From: Rhipidocladum racemiflorum
Taxonomy: Eukaryota; Streptophyta; Magnoliopsida; Poales; Poaceae
Direction of reading: 5' to 3'
NCBI GenBank assembly: GCA_036346355.1
Contig: CM070585.1
Span: 8,819,001 to 8,883,000 of the forward strand
Length of the DNA stretch: 64,000 nucleotides
The notes under the pieces are model-generated. The model did not search any database. It had not been told where the DNA came from and saw nothing but the letters and a program-made list of their open reading frames with translations. Below are positions 43,128-54,916 of this stretch, piece after piece (the first letter of the stretch is position 1; every line of letters starts with the position of its first letter). The position numbers and the translations under genes are program-made.

Positions 43128-44030
43128 TCCCCCCTTCGGCGAATACCACGTAATGCACATGTCTCGTTAAAAACTTCTCCCAAAAACCCAATAGAAAAAA
43201 GATGGAGAAAAGAGTACATTGCACTCGCACTCCGTGTTACACTAGTTGTCCCATTAAAAATTTTCATGTGAGAAATTTCAATAAAACTCATTAAAGGAAA
43301 AAGAGCACAACTTATAATCTTCAAGATCATGCAAAATGGGTTATGGTTTAGGGATTTACTCCCCCCCCCCCCCTGAACTTCGCAAATCTCTAAATCGCTT
43401 CATTCCGATGCCATTAACACACTTTGAAAAATAGACTTTGGCAAAGATTTTGTGAACAAATTTGCTAGATTTTCACATGACTTAGTTGTCATTATTTTTA
43501 CCTCACCATTCTTCTAGAGTTCACGAAGATAGATAAATTTAGGGGCAATATGCTTCATGATATTGCTCTTTACATAACCCATTTGCATTTGTGCAACACA
43601 AGCAGCATTATCTTCATAGATAATGGTGGGTGTATTGACGATATTAAGACCACATAACTTCTGGATATGGTTAATACACGTCTTAGCCAAACACACTCAT
43701 GTGAGGCTTCATATAAAGCTATAATATTTAAGTGGTTGATAGAAATAACTACCAAGGTTTGCTTAAAAGACCGCCAAGAAATGGTTGAACCACCTCCAAG
43801 AAACACAAAACCAATCTTAGATTTGACACTATGGGGATCAGACAGATAGCCAACATTCATATATCCCACCATGATTAAGTCTTGGTTCTTCTAGAAAAAC
43901 AATCCAAGATCTTGAGTATCTTGGAGGTATCTGAGTATAGTCTTGACACTAGCCCAATGTCTTCATGTTGGGACTATGTTGTCTTGCTAGCAAATTTACT
44001 ACCACAAGTCTGGTATGGAATAGACCCGGC
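43128..44030 (-). pseudogene. Ty1/copia pol remnant, end of RT and RNase H
   Basis: On the minus strand 43900-44030 reads through LLARQHSPNMKTLG-like RT-end text. The RNase H follows at 43870-43510 in two frames: MVGYMNVGYLSDPHSVKS, ISWRSFKQTLV, IALYEASHECVWLRR, then PTIIYEDNAACVAQMQMGY and SNIMKHIAPKFIY. The domain order and the nearby purine tract and LTR fit a copia 3' half. The rest of gag-pol is missing to the right, where a gypsy LTR starts. It is frameshifted and not functional. Confidence 0.85.
43366..43378. repeat. poly(C) tract
   Basis: Thirteen C residues in the non-coding region between the copia RNase H relic and the LTR. Confidence 0.85.
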
Positions 44031-44039
44031 TAACTAATT

Positions 44040-44690
44040 TGCAAAGCTCCATTGATGGTCATGTCTGGGGATGTTTTTTAGGCGCAAGAGGGGGCTTCTA
44101 ATTAGGATCGTTTTAACCCTATCATTAGTGAAACCTCAGCGAGGCATGATCGCTTTAGAATGGCGCATTGTAAAGGTCTTGTGATAATCACTTAGTCGCA
44201 CGCTTAATGAAGCGTGTTATGTCTGACATATTAAGTTGATTATCTCTTGTGGGTAAAGTTGTACAACCTCTGCAGAGTGTAAAACTAATCGATTAGCCGC
44301 GCCTGCGGTTATGGGCATGCCGAGCAAGCCATTCACATGCTAGATTTTAATATTTTCAAAAATGAGTTTATAAAAGTGATTTCAGGTGGATTAATTCCAT
44401 TGTGGGAAAGTTGGTTCAGCTCCAGAACGGATTACTGTGTTAAAATTTGTTTTAAAAGAAAATACTCTTTAACTAAAAGTATGCCATTGAAAAATAACTA
44501 AGAGTATTGAAAAACTTGCTTTATGCAAAATATAACCATATAGCTTTCTTTTATCAGCTCAACAATAAACTGCATCTCCCATATAATTTGTGGAGTACTT
44601 CTTTGTACGCACCCTTGCTTACTCTATTGATTCAGAGATGGAGGTCTACGATGCAACGCTAGGAGATGGAGGGGACAAAGCATAAGGAGC
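44040..44690 (+). mobile_element. sense gypsy LTR family A fragment (3' half)
   Basis: GTGGGTAAAGTTGTACAACC, CTCTGCAGAGTGTAAAAC and CTAATCGATTAGCCGCG match the LTRs at 28070-28130 and (antisense) 24490-24580. It continues to CAGAGATGGAGGTCTACGATG near 44635. There are no intact ends. Confidence 0.65.
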
Positions 44691-44693
44691 GAA

Positions 44694-44890
44694 AGGCAGC
44701 AACATACTTTCCATAGCTATAGCCTTGTGCACTCCATTGTAATATCTAGCAGTACAAAAACACAGAAAGTATAGTTATTATTTTTTTCGGAGAAGACCTG
44801 AACTCGTCTAAAATGTTGTCTCTTTCTGCATGATCTCAAGTATCATGTTTATTATATTTACTTTGTAGGAATGATGGTAATTTACCGAGA
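44694..44890 (+). repeat. LTR-like 3' region, copy 2
   Basis: Second copy of the repeat at 7390-7600 (CATTGTAATATCTAGCAG, AAGACCTGAACTCGTCTAAA, TTGTCTCTTTCTGCATGATC). Confidence 0.4.
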
Positions 44891-45609
44891 ATACTCGAAC
44901 TTCCGATAGAACTTATGTAATAAGAACAGCTATCTAAAAACAGATTGCGTAGAGAAAAGGCCTATCTCCTTCCCTCTCAATGGATAAATCAAGTCCATCT
45001 TGTGGCAAACAATGCGAATAGCTTGGGTAATTTGTGGTAATCCTCTTTCTATAAGCTAAAAGATGAATGGATTGACTGTCTGAATCATTGTATATCGCTA
45101 GAAAAAAAAACCATTCTCTAGGTCGTAAGCTATTTTTTTTTTCAGAAATGATAAGTAGCCAATTTTGGTTGAGATCTAATAAGACTATAAGAGCATTTAC
45201 AGACCACGAACAACTGGGAGCAAGACTGAAATTGCATAAATCCAAATTGATCTCTAGAGCAAGTTGTAAATCCATTTTGACCTTTCCGCCGTTTACACAC
45301 CTTGACGACTGGATTGGATTTGAGGTACGAATAAACCGACAACAAGTAAAGCGAGCATTTTAAACTTGCGAGTTGCCATCCCATCAGCTGCCAAGTCCCA
45401 ACACGGTCAACGGCCTAAGAACGCTGGCCAGTTGGTCGGTTGGCGTTTGGTACCCTCATAAATGACCCGGACCCTGCCGTGCTTAGCCCCGCTCACAATC
45501 CGACCGCGCGTAGCACCCCACGTGGCGATGATCCAGGGCAGTACAAACATGCGCCGTACATTTGCCCCTCCGCGCGTCGACCGCTGGCCTGCAATTTAGG
45601 TCCCGCGTT
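44891..45609. other. no gene recognised
   Basis: A 113-codon minus frame (44934-45275) and overlapping plus frames show no domain. The right part is GC-rich like the region before the related repeat at 4966. Confidence 0.35.
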
Positions 45610-45850
45610 TCAGCTCCTGGACAGCTTCCTGGACAGCTTTGTTTTAAAAAAAAGCGGATTATTTGTCGAACGGAATGATTCTGAACAGTTTTTCTGAGAA
45701 TCAGAAGCTGAATCTGGCTGAAACTTTATTCTCACTTATTCTTGCTGATTCTCACCGGCTCGATCCGAAACCTAAAAGTTGTAGCCGGTTCAACCCAATT
45801 CTCCCATAATCCAGAATCCATAATCCAGAACTGAAACGAACTGGATCTTA
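45610..45850. repeat. dispersed MITE-like repeat, copy 2
   Basis: AAAGCGGATTATTTGTCGAA, TATTCTTGCTGATTCTCACC and CCATAATCCAGAATCC match 4966-5225 in order. Confidence 0.55.
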
Positions 45851-46273
45851 CTTTCCCGTCTCCACCTCCATTCACACCAGCCAGGTTACCTTCGCCACAA
45901 ATTCACGTACAAGTTGAACAAATATTATATTTTATATCAATGTTCAATAGAGAGTAATGGTTGAGCAAGGTCTTATAAGTAATGCTTTTATGTATCATCA
46001 TTTCAATATAATTTGTACAATTTTTCTATTATCTATTTGTATAAATCTTGAATCGAATGAAGAGATGGTATAAGTATTATTCATCCTTCACTTATATACT
46101 TTAATATTTATGTAACTTTCAAATAACAATGTATAGAAGCACCTCCTAAGACTCATTTGGAACTCAATAGTTTCTTGATATTTACAGAGTTCCTATCAAA
46201 ACCATTTCAGTTGGGAATTGGGATCCAGTTGGGCGCCATAACACTAACCAGAATGCGTCGAGTTCAAGTTTTA

Positions 46274-46500
46274 GTCACCCTTCCCCTCCAAATCTCTTCG
46301 CGAACAAATCCCATGTGTTTCAGCGGATTCCCTTCACGATTCTCTTCGGAATGGATTCTCTATGGAATCTCTCTATAAAGGAATTTTCTCTCCAAATCCC
46401 TACACAAATCCCTTTGAGAGGATGTTGTTGGAGATAGTAGGAAATAAAAGGAATGATATGGAGAAGAAAATAAAATGAAGGGAAATTGCTGGAGATAGTC
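46274..46500. mobile_element. Harbinger/Tourist-like MITE (GACTATCTCCAGCAG family), copy 2
   Basis: The right end TTGCTGGAGATAGTC and the internal text AGCGGATTCCCTTCACG, ATTCTCTCC and CTACACAAATCCC match 1419-1673. The left end is mutated (GTCACCCTTCCCC). TTA flanks both sides (46271-46273, 46501-46503). Confidence 0.65.
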
Positions 46501-46503
46501 TTA

Positions 46504-47470
46504 CGCCGGACATAGCTTAGTATTTCACTTATCCTTTTGTCAAAAAAAAAAAAAAAAAGCATTTCACTTGTCCTGTCCTTGCCAAGTGCTAGGGATTGAC
46601 CCGTTCGCGTGGTGTCTACTTCTATTTAGGTGCGTGCGACCGAGAAACGGTCTAGGTGCGTTTCCGCGTGGTACCAAAAGTTGTTCTCGGAGTTGCGGCA
46701 TGCACGTCATGACTCTTTCGCCTTTTTTTTTTTTTTTTTTTTACAGAACGGCAGTTTTATCAGATCCGTAAATTTAATGGAGCTGGCTATTCTAGTTCCA
46801 TCAAATCCAAAGAGCTAAAACTGTAGATACATTAAGAATATTTAGGTAAATCATCTTATTTATATTTTAGAATAAAAATGTAAATTTAATTTATTTTACT
46901 TTAACCTACAAGTTTCAGATCTGATGTGAAGTTGGATAGCTCTACCAAACAAGACGTTTATTTTCGTATTTCTAGAGTACATTTCTGGCCTGGCCCATGC
47001 AATATGCGTTGGATGGGCTCATGGGCATAACCCCGATGTTGCTCGTGGGCCTCGTGGCTACGTCCCTATCAGTTCCCGTGCCGTCTCGCTCCTTTCGCGC
47101 ACCAAAACCGCCGCGAAAAATCCCCATAAAAATCTTCGAGTTGAGGGACGGAGTGTCGCAGCACCATGCCAAATTTCGGGCTCAGATGAGATCAGCACGG
47201 AGAGAAATCAAAAGGAGAAAAGATAGTAACGGGTGTATGTAATGTGGATAGAAGAAAAAAAAAGAAGCCCGCGAGGCCCTTTGCACAGTTGGGCCGCAGC
47301 AATTTAACCAGCATCCGATCACGCGGCTGCGCGATGACTAGCTTCGGCCGAAGCGCCGTCACGCCGGAGGTTCCTTGCGGCCCGTGGGCCGTGGCTACGT
47401 AAAGTTTGGGACGGAATCTACTTCACTTTACTGTACTCCTAGGTTCTAAGCGACAGTACTCTGGAAAATA
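46504..47470. other. no gene recognised; A- and T-runs
   Basis: Poly(A) at about 46542-46558 and poly(T) at 46722-46741. An 81-codon plus frame at 46997-47242 lacks known motifs. Confidence 0.4.
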
Positions 47471-47486
47471 GATAAGTGATATGTTT

Positions 47487-47760
47487 TCTTGTTGGTACAA
47501 AGTAGACACACACAACTCACATACACCATATTCACACCACATGTACATACACGTGTGCGTCCTCTACAAACGCTAGGTAAGTAATCGTAGGCTCTACGGC
47601 TTTCAGAGCGTGGAAACGCATTGTTCCATTTAACACGTACGTGTATATATCTATTTTTTTTTATTACACTGGTGAGATGCACAGAATTCGATCCTAAGGA
47701 TCAGACCCAGGCGTGCTACTCGACGGCAGTCACGGCCACTGAGCTACCGGCTCGGTTCTC
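47487..47760 (-). mobile_element. tRNA-derived SINE
   Basis: A perfect 16-bp duplication GATAAGTGATATGTTT (47471-47486 and 47761-47776) flanks the segment. The minus strand opens with a tRNA-like head: A box GGTAGCTCAGTGG, then GGATCGAATTC as B box. It ends with GT-rich text and an A-rich tail next to the duplication. An internal run of A (47653-47661 complement) is also present. Long target duplication, pol III boxes and A-rich end together support a SINE. Confidence 0.82.
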
Positions 47761-47776
47761 GATAAGTGATATGTTT

Positions 47777-49420
47777 CATTTCTTGGTTCCAGGCGTTACA
47801 AAGAGTGTACTATAAGGAGCACACCAATTACGAAACGGAAACGACGACGCAAGCTACAAAGGGAAACAGAAAGAAGAAATAGAGTAACGGAAAGAATGCG
47901 GGCCATTGGATACAAGTGAAGGGTTACGGAGCAATCCCAGCCTTCCGATCTTCGTAACTAGATATCTGCCTCCACAGCCACACGATGTACATAATCGAAG
48001 GGGTATCTGATAATCTGAGCCCTCGATGTAATCGTCAACAGAGACACAGAGAGCAGCAGAGCACAGATTCGAAGGTACTTAGGACCTGACACGTTAGTCT
48101 CGTGGATGGGCATCCCCTCGTCTCCATAATGTTTCGATGGGTAACTGGCCAAATGCGTGACGACCCGGGCGACAGCAGATTTGGGTGATCAGTTCTTGAA
48201 CAGGCCTGGATAAATTGGATAAACTAGTCACATATTCTTTTTTTACCGAGATATGATATACCAAGCAGACATCACAACCAGAGTCCAGAAATTTACCATT
48301 AACTAAAAACAATAAGACTGATGAAAGCCCCTAACACAAATAGACCATCTACGGACATAGCTCGTTTGGCTGGGACGAGCGAGACTCACCCAACTTCTAG
48401 AAAGGGCTGCTATTAGAAGCCTATACCCGAAAAAATGATTATACATTTGTACATGGAGAAATGCTAGCTTGCGTGCTTCCTAGAACGTTAAAGAGCTTCC
48501 GAAGTAGAGCCCAAAAAAAAACATGCTTAAATGTACTGTGCACTTCTCTCTGCTAAACCGTTGAAGAACAAGCTTGCAACTGCTTCACCGCTCACCACAC
48601 CGCTCAAGTTAAGATTGTGCACTTATTTCTGCTTGGAGCCCGGCCTAAAAGCTGCAGACTTTCCCGGTTATTACAAGTTACAGCACGTATGGCCGGGGGC
48701 CGCCCTCACGTGTAAGCAGCGCTGCACTATCATGGTAGGGATGATGAGCAGCGCCTGCCCCAGAGATCGCGTCTCCTTGCTTCGCGGCCGATCGAACCAT
48801 TCAAATCCCCGCATGTGCTTCGCTTGCAGGCTTTAGGGTGGGGTAAAGGGAGGGGACGGAAAAGAGAACTTCTTTTGATGGAGCAGAATGAAAAGAAGAG
48901 AAGAGAACAAAAGGAGAGGGCGAGCGAGACGGAGGAGAGAAAGAAAGAAAGAAAGCCTCTGCGTGCTCTCTCTCTGTACATGGATGGTACAAGCATGCAT
49001 GGATGGATAGGGGGAGCTGCTAGTGGTGAGTGCCATGTGATGGGCAACAGCTTTTGTGCCCGCGCCGATGTCCCTGCGTTGAAGATGATGTCTGTTGAAA
49101 AAAATGGGTTCAAAGTTGAGCTCCGCTTCTTCGGTTCTTCTCTGTTACAGTTTTTTTTTTTCCTCCTTTCCTCACCGACCCTGATTATGCCAACACTGTG
49201 CCGAAACGCAGAAGCAGCACCAGAGGCAGGTAGGACCGTGGGAGAATCATGTACGAGTACGATCTATCTTCAGGTACATACAGAGGCGGAGCGAGAAGTT
49301 TCAAAGAGGAGGGCTTAAAAAAGAGACATCTAAAATTATAGACCATGCAGACCATCGCGGCCTCACGAAGGGTCTTTTGGAGGAAGGAAGGAGGAGGAGA
49401 GGTGTTCAGTTCCCATTGGA
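47777..49420. other. no gene recognised
   Basis: Minus-strand frames at 47958-48312 (64 and 72 codons) and a GA-rich plus frame at 48815-49318 were examined. None carries a domain or consistent splice sites. The 48860-48960 stretch is purine-rich (GAAAGAAAGAAAG). Confidence 0.35.
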
Positions 49421-50747
49421 AAAACCTTGAAACTCTTTGTCTGCAGTTACTCGTTTGTAGTATATATTGGTCAGTGGCCTCTCAAGTTAGATAGAACTGG
49501 CATTAACAAGCACGGATGCACTTTTCTGTTTTTTGAACGTTCACGGATCCATACTTGTGAGCTGAAAATTCTGATATTCCTGGAAGCGTCTCTTCAAATG
49601 TGCGGCTAGCTTTCGCTTTTGTTTGGGAATAGACGTGCACTTTCTACCTAAAACAACGAAAGACCTGAAAAGTCTCGTTCTCAGAAATTGCTTCTAGGAT
49701 CCCCTGATTTAGCGTTCTGCGACAAAGAATCTTTGTACCAGTGCCAAGACAATTTCCTTCTGACAGAATAGGTATTCTTGTCTGTTCTTCCTAATTGGCT
49801 ACATGTGGCCAGAAAAATTTATCATATAAAAGCGTCGCCCCGATTGACAGCAGCTACCGTTAATATCAGTGGATACCGTTTGCGAATAATGGGCTGATAG
49901 TTCCATGCACTCTGAAATTACAAGATGCAATCTAGGGGGGCAGGGCAAGTTATAGTTACTGATAAAAACTTGCTCCTCAAAAGTTAATGGTTCATGAAGG
50001 GGGAAAAGTGCGGTAGTTTCAGTTCTTTTGAGGTGATAAGGTGCAAGATCTCGAAACATCCTGAGAGACGTTCTCTCTACACTTTTGTGAAGACCAAAGC
50101 ACTGGTGCCACATGGTAAAAAAGTCTTTGCTTTTTTAGAAACAGAGCAAGTCAATTCTTCTATCATTTTCCTCGTTTGTTTTTCTAGGAAAAGCATTCAG
50201 GAGCTGCGGCAGCGACAGGCCAGAAGAAAGACTGCTCACGTTGCCCTTCCTCCTTTTCGTGTGTGTGTATCATATTGAGAAAAAGTAAAACCTTACCCAG
50301 GCCTTTTTGCCGCTGGTGCATTCCAGGGTATACCATTTTCTCGAGATCTGTGCTAAACAACCAACACCTTTCTTTCCAGCAATATTTAATGAGAAGTAGC
50401 CAACTTTGGCTGATAATTACTCACTGGACATTTGGGTTGTAATGCCACAGGGAATCTTGTGTCAGATGCTGTGCGAGTCTGGAGCCGCGAAAGTCTGGGA
50501 CTGTTCTTCGTAGTGATTGGTCCCTGCAAAATACTTGATGATTCTGAGATGAAGTAATCTACGGCTTATAACAAAGATGAAGTAATCTACGGCTTATAGC
50601 AAAGGGTAGATTTGTTCCCCAATTGAGCAGTTAGGTCTCATAATCTCATTACTGCATTCAATGTGCACATAATCGTTTGAGGCGGTAAATCGGTAAAAAG
50701 AAATGATCTGACTACCTGAGCATTTTTAGTGTGCGACTATGGTCACG
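49421..50747. other. no gene recognised; 28-bp tandem duplication
   Basis: The word GATGAAGTAATCTACGGCTT occurs at 50548 and 50576, a 28-bp tandem duplication. A 104-codon minus frame (49799-50113) has no known motif. Confidence 0.4.
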
Positions 50748-50890
50748 TTCGAAACAGTTTTTAGACAGCTTTTGCTTAAAATAAAAGTGGATTATTTGGA
50801 AACGGTGGGATTCTATACGGCTTTTCACACAATCAGAATCAGTCTTAATACATAGAATCAAAATCAGTCGAAGGGCAGCTTCTCCCACAT
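50748..50890. repeat. dispersed MITE-like repeat, partial copy 3
   Basis: TTTTTAGACAGCTTTTGCTT, AAGTGGATTATTTGGAAACG and GGCAGCTTCTCCCA relate it to 4966-5225 and 45610-45850. Confidence 0.45.
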
Positions 50891-51029
50891 AATTGCGAGG
50901 AGGCCGGGAAAGGCCCACCGCCCCTTTGCCCACTGGCCCGCCGCCACTCTACCGTCTCTCCACCCGTTGGCCCCTATGGCTCGAGCCCCTCAGCCCACCC
51001 GAGCTCCTTCGCATGCAGCCCCTCCTCCC

Positions 51030-51510
51030 AAGGTTTCAAATTTTATTTTCGGTATATATCTCGGAGGTGACCGAAATCCAAAATTTCGATAACATCTCGG
51101 AATTTCGGACGAAATCAAAAAACCAAATTTCAAATTCGATCATTTTTTAACCAGAATTTTCGAGATTTCAGCCAAAATCACCAAGATTTCAACCAGAATT
51201 ACTGAGTTTTAAGTCAACTTTTGAACTTTTTAAAAATGGAAAAAAAAAAAACACGTCAAAAATTTTTAAAATTTTTTGTGGATGGCCTTGACCCCAAATC
51301 CAATCAAATCCGGTCCACAAAAATTGAATTCTGGTCAAAATGTTTGAGATCTCGGTCGAAATCATCGAGATTTTGCTGAGATTTTGAAAGTTACCGTAGC
51401 ATTTTGAAATTTTTTTATTTGATCGAGATTTAGGATCTCGGTCTCGACAGGAGAACGAAATTTTGGCCAAGATGATCGAAATCTTGGTGAGAGTTTGAAC
51501 CATGGCTCCT
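51030..51510. repeat. dispersed CGAAATTTCGG/GAGATCTCGG repeat, fullest copy
   Basis: It runs from CGGAGGTGACCGAAATCCAA to GAAATCTTGGTGAGAGTTTG and contains every word block of the other copies (5235, 6306, 12130, 36461). The same text GAAATTTTGGCCAAGATGATCG/CGAAATCCAAAATTTCG appears at its two ends in related form. Non-coding; superfamily unknown. Confidence 0.6.
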
Positions 51511-52330
51511 CCGCCCAAGTCCCCTCTGCTCTCCGCCTGCCCGAGGCCCCTCCGCCCACATCGTGTGGCTCTGGCGCCCCGTCGTCCCTCCGCCCAGCAC
51601 CCTGTCCTCTGCTCGACGCCCCTCCTGCTCCGCCACCCGAAGCCGTCAACGATTCGTATTGCCAAACGGGAGGATTCTCCGACCAGCAAATTCTTTAGGC
51701 AACTATTTCTCCAAACAGCTGGCTATAATACGGAATCTGCACAATTAAAAATTGTCCCGAACTAGATCTATTTAGTAACCCTGCTGAACAACTCAAAGGA
51801 AGCTTAAATTGCATTAAATAAAAAAAATCGTTAGTACAAAGACAAATGAAAATTTGAAGTGAGCCGACTGCTAGGGAAGAGATCGAATTTGAAGAACTCC
51901 ACCTCTTTTTTCACTATCGTAATTGATTGTAGGTACAGGGCTGCAAACAATGTGAGTAGTAATTTTATATATCACCTACTAAATACAAGTTGCATAAATT
52001 TTGAAGCAAAAAAAGATAAGAAACTAATATTTATCCTTTATTTTATACTTTAATATTTGTGTAACATTTAAATAGATTTAAAATCACCTCCCAACGGTGT
52101 GGATTCGTCCCATGTACCATCGTGTTTGGGATAGATCAGGGCTTCGTAGCTAATTTGAGTGCCGTGGAAATTTGCTGTGTTTTATACTGCAGTACTCGAT
52201 CTTGCCCTTTTATTCTTTTAATCCACCTGGCTGCTGAAAACGACAGTATATTAATAATGTAATAAAATGAAAGTAAACGACAAGACATAGAATCAACAGT
52301 GGAACTAGAAATTTTCTAATAGGCGTGCTC
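51511..52330. other. no gene recognised
   Basis: A short GC-rich segment (51500-51650) with overlapping frames is followed by AT-rich sequence. Nothing is supported. Confidence 0.35.
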
Positions 52331-52334
52331 ACGT

Positions 52335-52545
52335 AGCGCCGCGCCGCCACTCACCCAAGCCGCTTGCCTCGCCCTCGCCCGGTCTGCGTGTTGCCTGTCG
52401 TGCCGCCGCTCGCCTGGCCTGCGCTACGATGCCTCCAGCCTGAGCCGCTTGCCGCACCACCGCTCGCCCGAGCTGCTTGCCACGTCGCTCGCCCGGCCCG
52501 CGCCGCACTATGCTCGCCCTGCCCGCGCCACATCGATGCTTGTTT
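52335..52545. repeat. GC-rich CCGCTCGCCCGG repeat, left of the LRR pseudogene
   Basis: Variants of GCCGCTTGCC and CCGCTCGCCCGGCCTGC recur at least six times. The related text CCGCTCGCCCAGCCTGCC lies on the other side at 53297-53330. This explains a long open frame beginning at 52364. Confidence 0.55.
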
Positions 52546-52553
52546 GAGCCATC

Positions 52554-53290
52554 ATGCCAGCGCCCTCCGTTGCCTTCCTTCTCCTATCCCTCCTCTCTGT
52601 GGCCGCTGTAGCCATGGAGGCATGGACCCTGTCAAGAGGGAGACGCTGCTCCGCGTCATGGAGGCCGTCTTCTTCGACCGTGACCGGCGCTTGACCAAGC
52701 TCGACCTGTGCAACACGTTGTGGTCGGTGCTTCAGTGCAAGCCGACGCCAGGCGGCGACAAGCTACGTCGCGGCTGCACTTCGAGCAGGTCGAGTTCGGC
52801 GTGGTACCCAACCCGACGTGCAAGGACGCGGCCACCTTCCCGCACCACGCCTTCGTGCTACCCCCCCTTCCAGTCCCTCTTCTTCATCGACTGCTTCAAG
52901 AACCCGGCCAGCACACTGCCCCCTCACCCCTACCTCCCTCCGCCAACCGCTTGTAGCAGCTTAGCATCCACTCCAACCCATCGTTGTCCGGCAGATTGGC
53001 ATGTTGCCATCGTAGCTAACCAGCCTCAGGTTCCTCTAGGTGCTCACCGTCTTCCATAACACGTTGATCCGTGGCGAGGTCCTGTAGGGCATCAACGAGC
53101 TCAAGAAACCTGGTGCACCTTGACCTCAGCTAGAACTCCTTGTTGGGCCAACCCTGAGCCTCATTGGCAAGTTGCGAAGCTTGGCCGGCCTCAACCTCAT
53201 CTACAACTCTTTCTCGGTACCAATCCCAAGCAACCTCAGCAAGCTCGCCCACCTGCAGAAGCTGAACATGAGCTCGAACAACCTCACCGT
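52554..53290 (+). pseudogene. LRR protein pseudogene (PII-2-like leucine-rich repeat protein)
   Basis: A signal peptide MPAPSVAFLLLSLLSVAAVA starts at 52554 and is followed, after a frame shift, by MDPVKRETLLRVMEAV. The N-cap text (CNTLWSVLQCKPTPGGDKL) then leads into VEFGVVPNPTCKDAATFP in another frame, SLFFIDCFKNPA back in the first, and finally SLAGLNLIYNSFSVPIPS and LSKLAHLQKLNMSSNNLT, two classic LRRs. The order matches the N-terminal half of plant secreted or membrane LRR proteins related to Piriformospora indica-insensitive protein 2. At least four frame changes, an internal stop and loss of the middle LRRs show it is dead. It ends abruptly at a GC-rich repeat also found before it, which suggests capture by a transposon. 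Confidence 0.72.
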
Positions 53291-53345
53291 TTACCGCGCC
53301 GCTCGCCCAGCCTGCCTGCCATGCCCACGCCACTCGCTGGCCGCC

Positions 53346-54380
53346 TACGAGTAGCTAGCATTCTCAAACATACCCGGCACCCTCTACTTCTGCCCATGCA
53401 CAGAATAGTATAACTGTATTAATTATACATCCAATACAAGATACTATCCATTTCTGACAGCTAATACCACTCCATGGCAAAAGTATATGAAAATGAAACC
53501 TTTTGATAGGTATATAATTAACTAAACATTCATTATGTTTCACACATTAGGGTCAAGACTCAAGATGCACTAGAAGGATCATGGAGACTGGAGAGAGGTA
53601 CAGAATCGTGGGATACGAAGCTAAAGTTGGACCATGCATGATGTGGCAATATTTAAAAGCGTTAAGGAGCAGCGACCATATTTCGAACCACTCTACCATA
53701 TTTTTTTTCTCCATATATTTACCGTCCATACATTATGTTGAGCACAGCATCTGTGCGTTAAATTTAAAATGGCAAAACGTACAGGATCGTTCTTACCTTT
53801 CGGTGGGCGATATAATCGTTTTATCGATCGAGTACATTTCGAACTAAATTGTCCGGAAATATATCATCATCACAGTCCACAAAGCGGTACGTGTACTTGC
53901 CCACACCGTACCATGCATTGATCAGCCATGCGCTCAGCTGAAGGAACAAGCATACTCCCAGTCCTATCACAGTAAAACGTACGCATAACCGTGATAAAAA
54001 TCCGAGCTAACTAGCTAGAGACCAATATATTCCTGTCAGACCCAACCTGACTCGTAGCGACACCACATTAATTGCCAGCCGCCTGCCGATCGATCCCCAC
54101 GATACACACAACGCGCCGCGGCGGTCCATGCGTCCCGTCAGCCGTGCGCGCGCCGCGCCCAGCAAGATGGGTCGCAAAAACCATGCACATATATATCCCC
54201 CGTCGGAAACCCCCCCAAAACCGGCCTGATCCGACCAGACCCCGGTCCACGGCGCCCAGCGACGGGCGGGCCACATCGGCGCACGAGGCAGACGAGAGCT
54301 TTGCGTCGCCGGACGGTGGTCCGGCCTCCCGGACAAGGCACCAAGCCAAATGTGACTGGCCTCGCATGGCACAACCTTTG
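53346..54380. other. no gene recognised
   Basis: AT-rich left part. From 54060 on a GC-rich stretch with long overlapping frames on both strands adjoins the SINE. No domain was found. Confidence 0.35.
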
Positions 54381-54388
54381 ATAGCATG

Positions 54389-54622
54389 TAGATTTTTTTT
54401 TTTTTTTTTGAATTTTGGCGGGAGTTCGACACTCAGAAAGAAGGAGAGAACAATCAGCCGAAATACACGAACGCTGCAACCCACAAACACACACACAAGC
54501 CACACACACTCACTCCCACGCGAAAATAGCCAACTGGTGAGCACCCGGAAGAGCCGAGGCTCGATCCCGAGCGACCTGCATGCCCACTACATGCACTTGC
54601 CACCGAGCCACACTCGGTCCTC
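54389..54622 (-). mobile_element. tRNA-derived SINE with poly(A) tail
   Basis: The flanking duplication is ATAGCATG (54381-54388 and 54623-54630). The minus strand starts GAGGACCGAGTGTGGCTCGG (A box GTGGCTCGGTGGC), has a B box GGGATCGAGCC about 50 bases on, then GT-rich text, and ends in about 19 A residues (T-run at 54393-54410 on the plus strand). The head, body and tail order is that of grass SINEs. Confidence 0.85.
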
Positions 54623-54916
54623 ATAGCATGGTACAAATAACTGCGGTGGATTTGATGAACAAAATAACGGAAAGATAGTTTTACAATTGTGTTTGAGACA
54701 TAACATATTAATTTCTACTTACAACAAGGATTTCACCCAAAGGTGAACGGCTGACAAATGCTACGTACCATCTATATGTTGCTTCAATCTTCATCACCAT
54801 CATCAAGTATTTGTTCTGTCGTGGCATAGCTTCTAGCTAGTTCCATCCTTCTCTTGACTAAATTCAGTCGTTCCGTGGGTCTTGATGTTCAGGAAACATT
54901 ATTAGATGTCTGTAGT

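Noticed and set aside
48815..49318. 167-codon frame rich in Lys/Glu
   Set aside because: Produced by a GAAAGAAAG purine-rich tract; codon use and neighbours do not support a gene.
52364..53059. 231-codon plus-strand frame as a gene
   Set aside because: It begins in a GC-rich repeat and only partly follows the LRR pseudogene, whose true frame changes several times.
54068..54626. Long overlapping frames on both strands
   Set aside because: They run through a SINE and its GC-rich flank.
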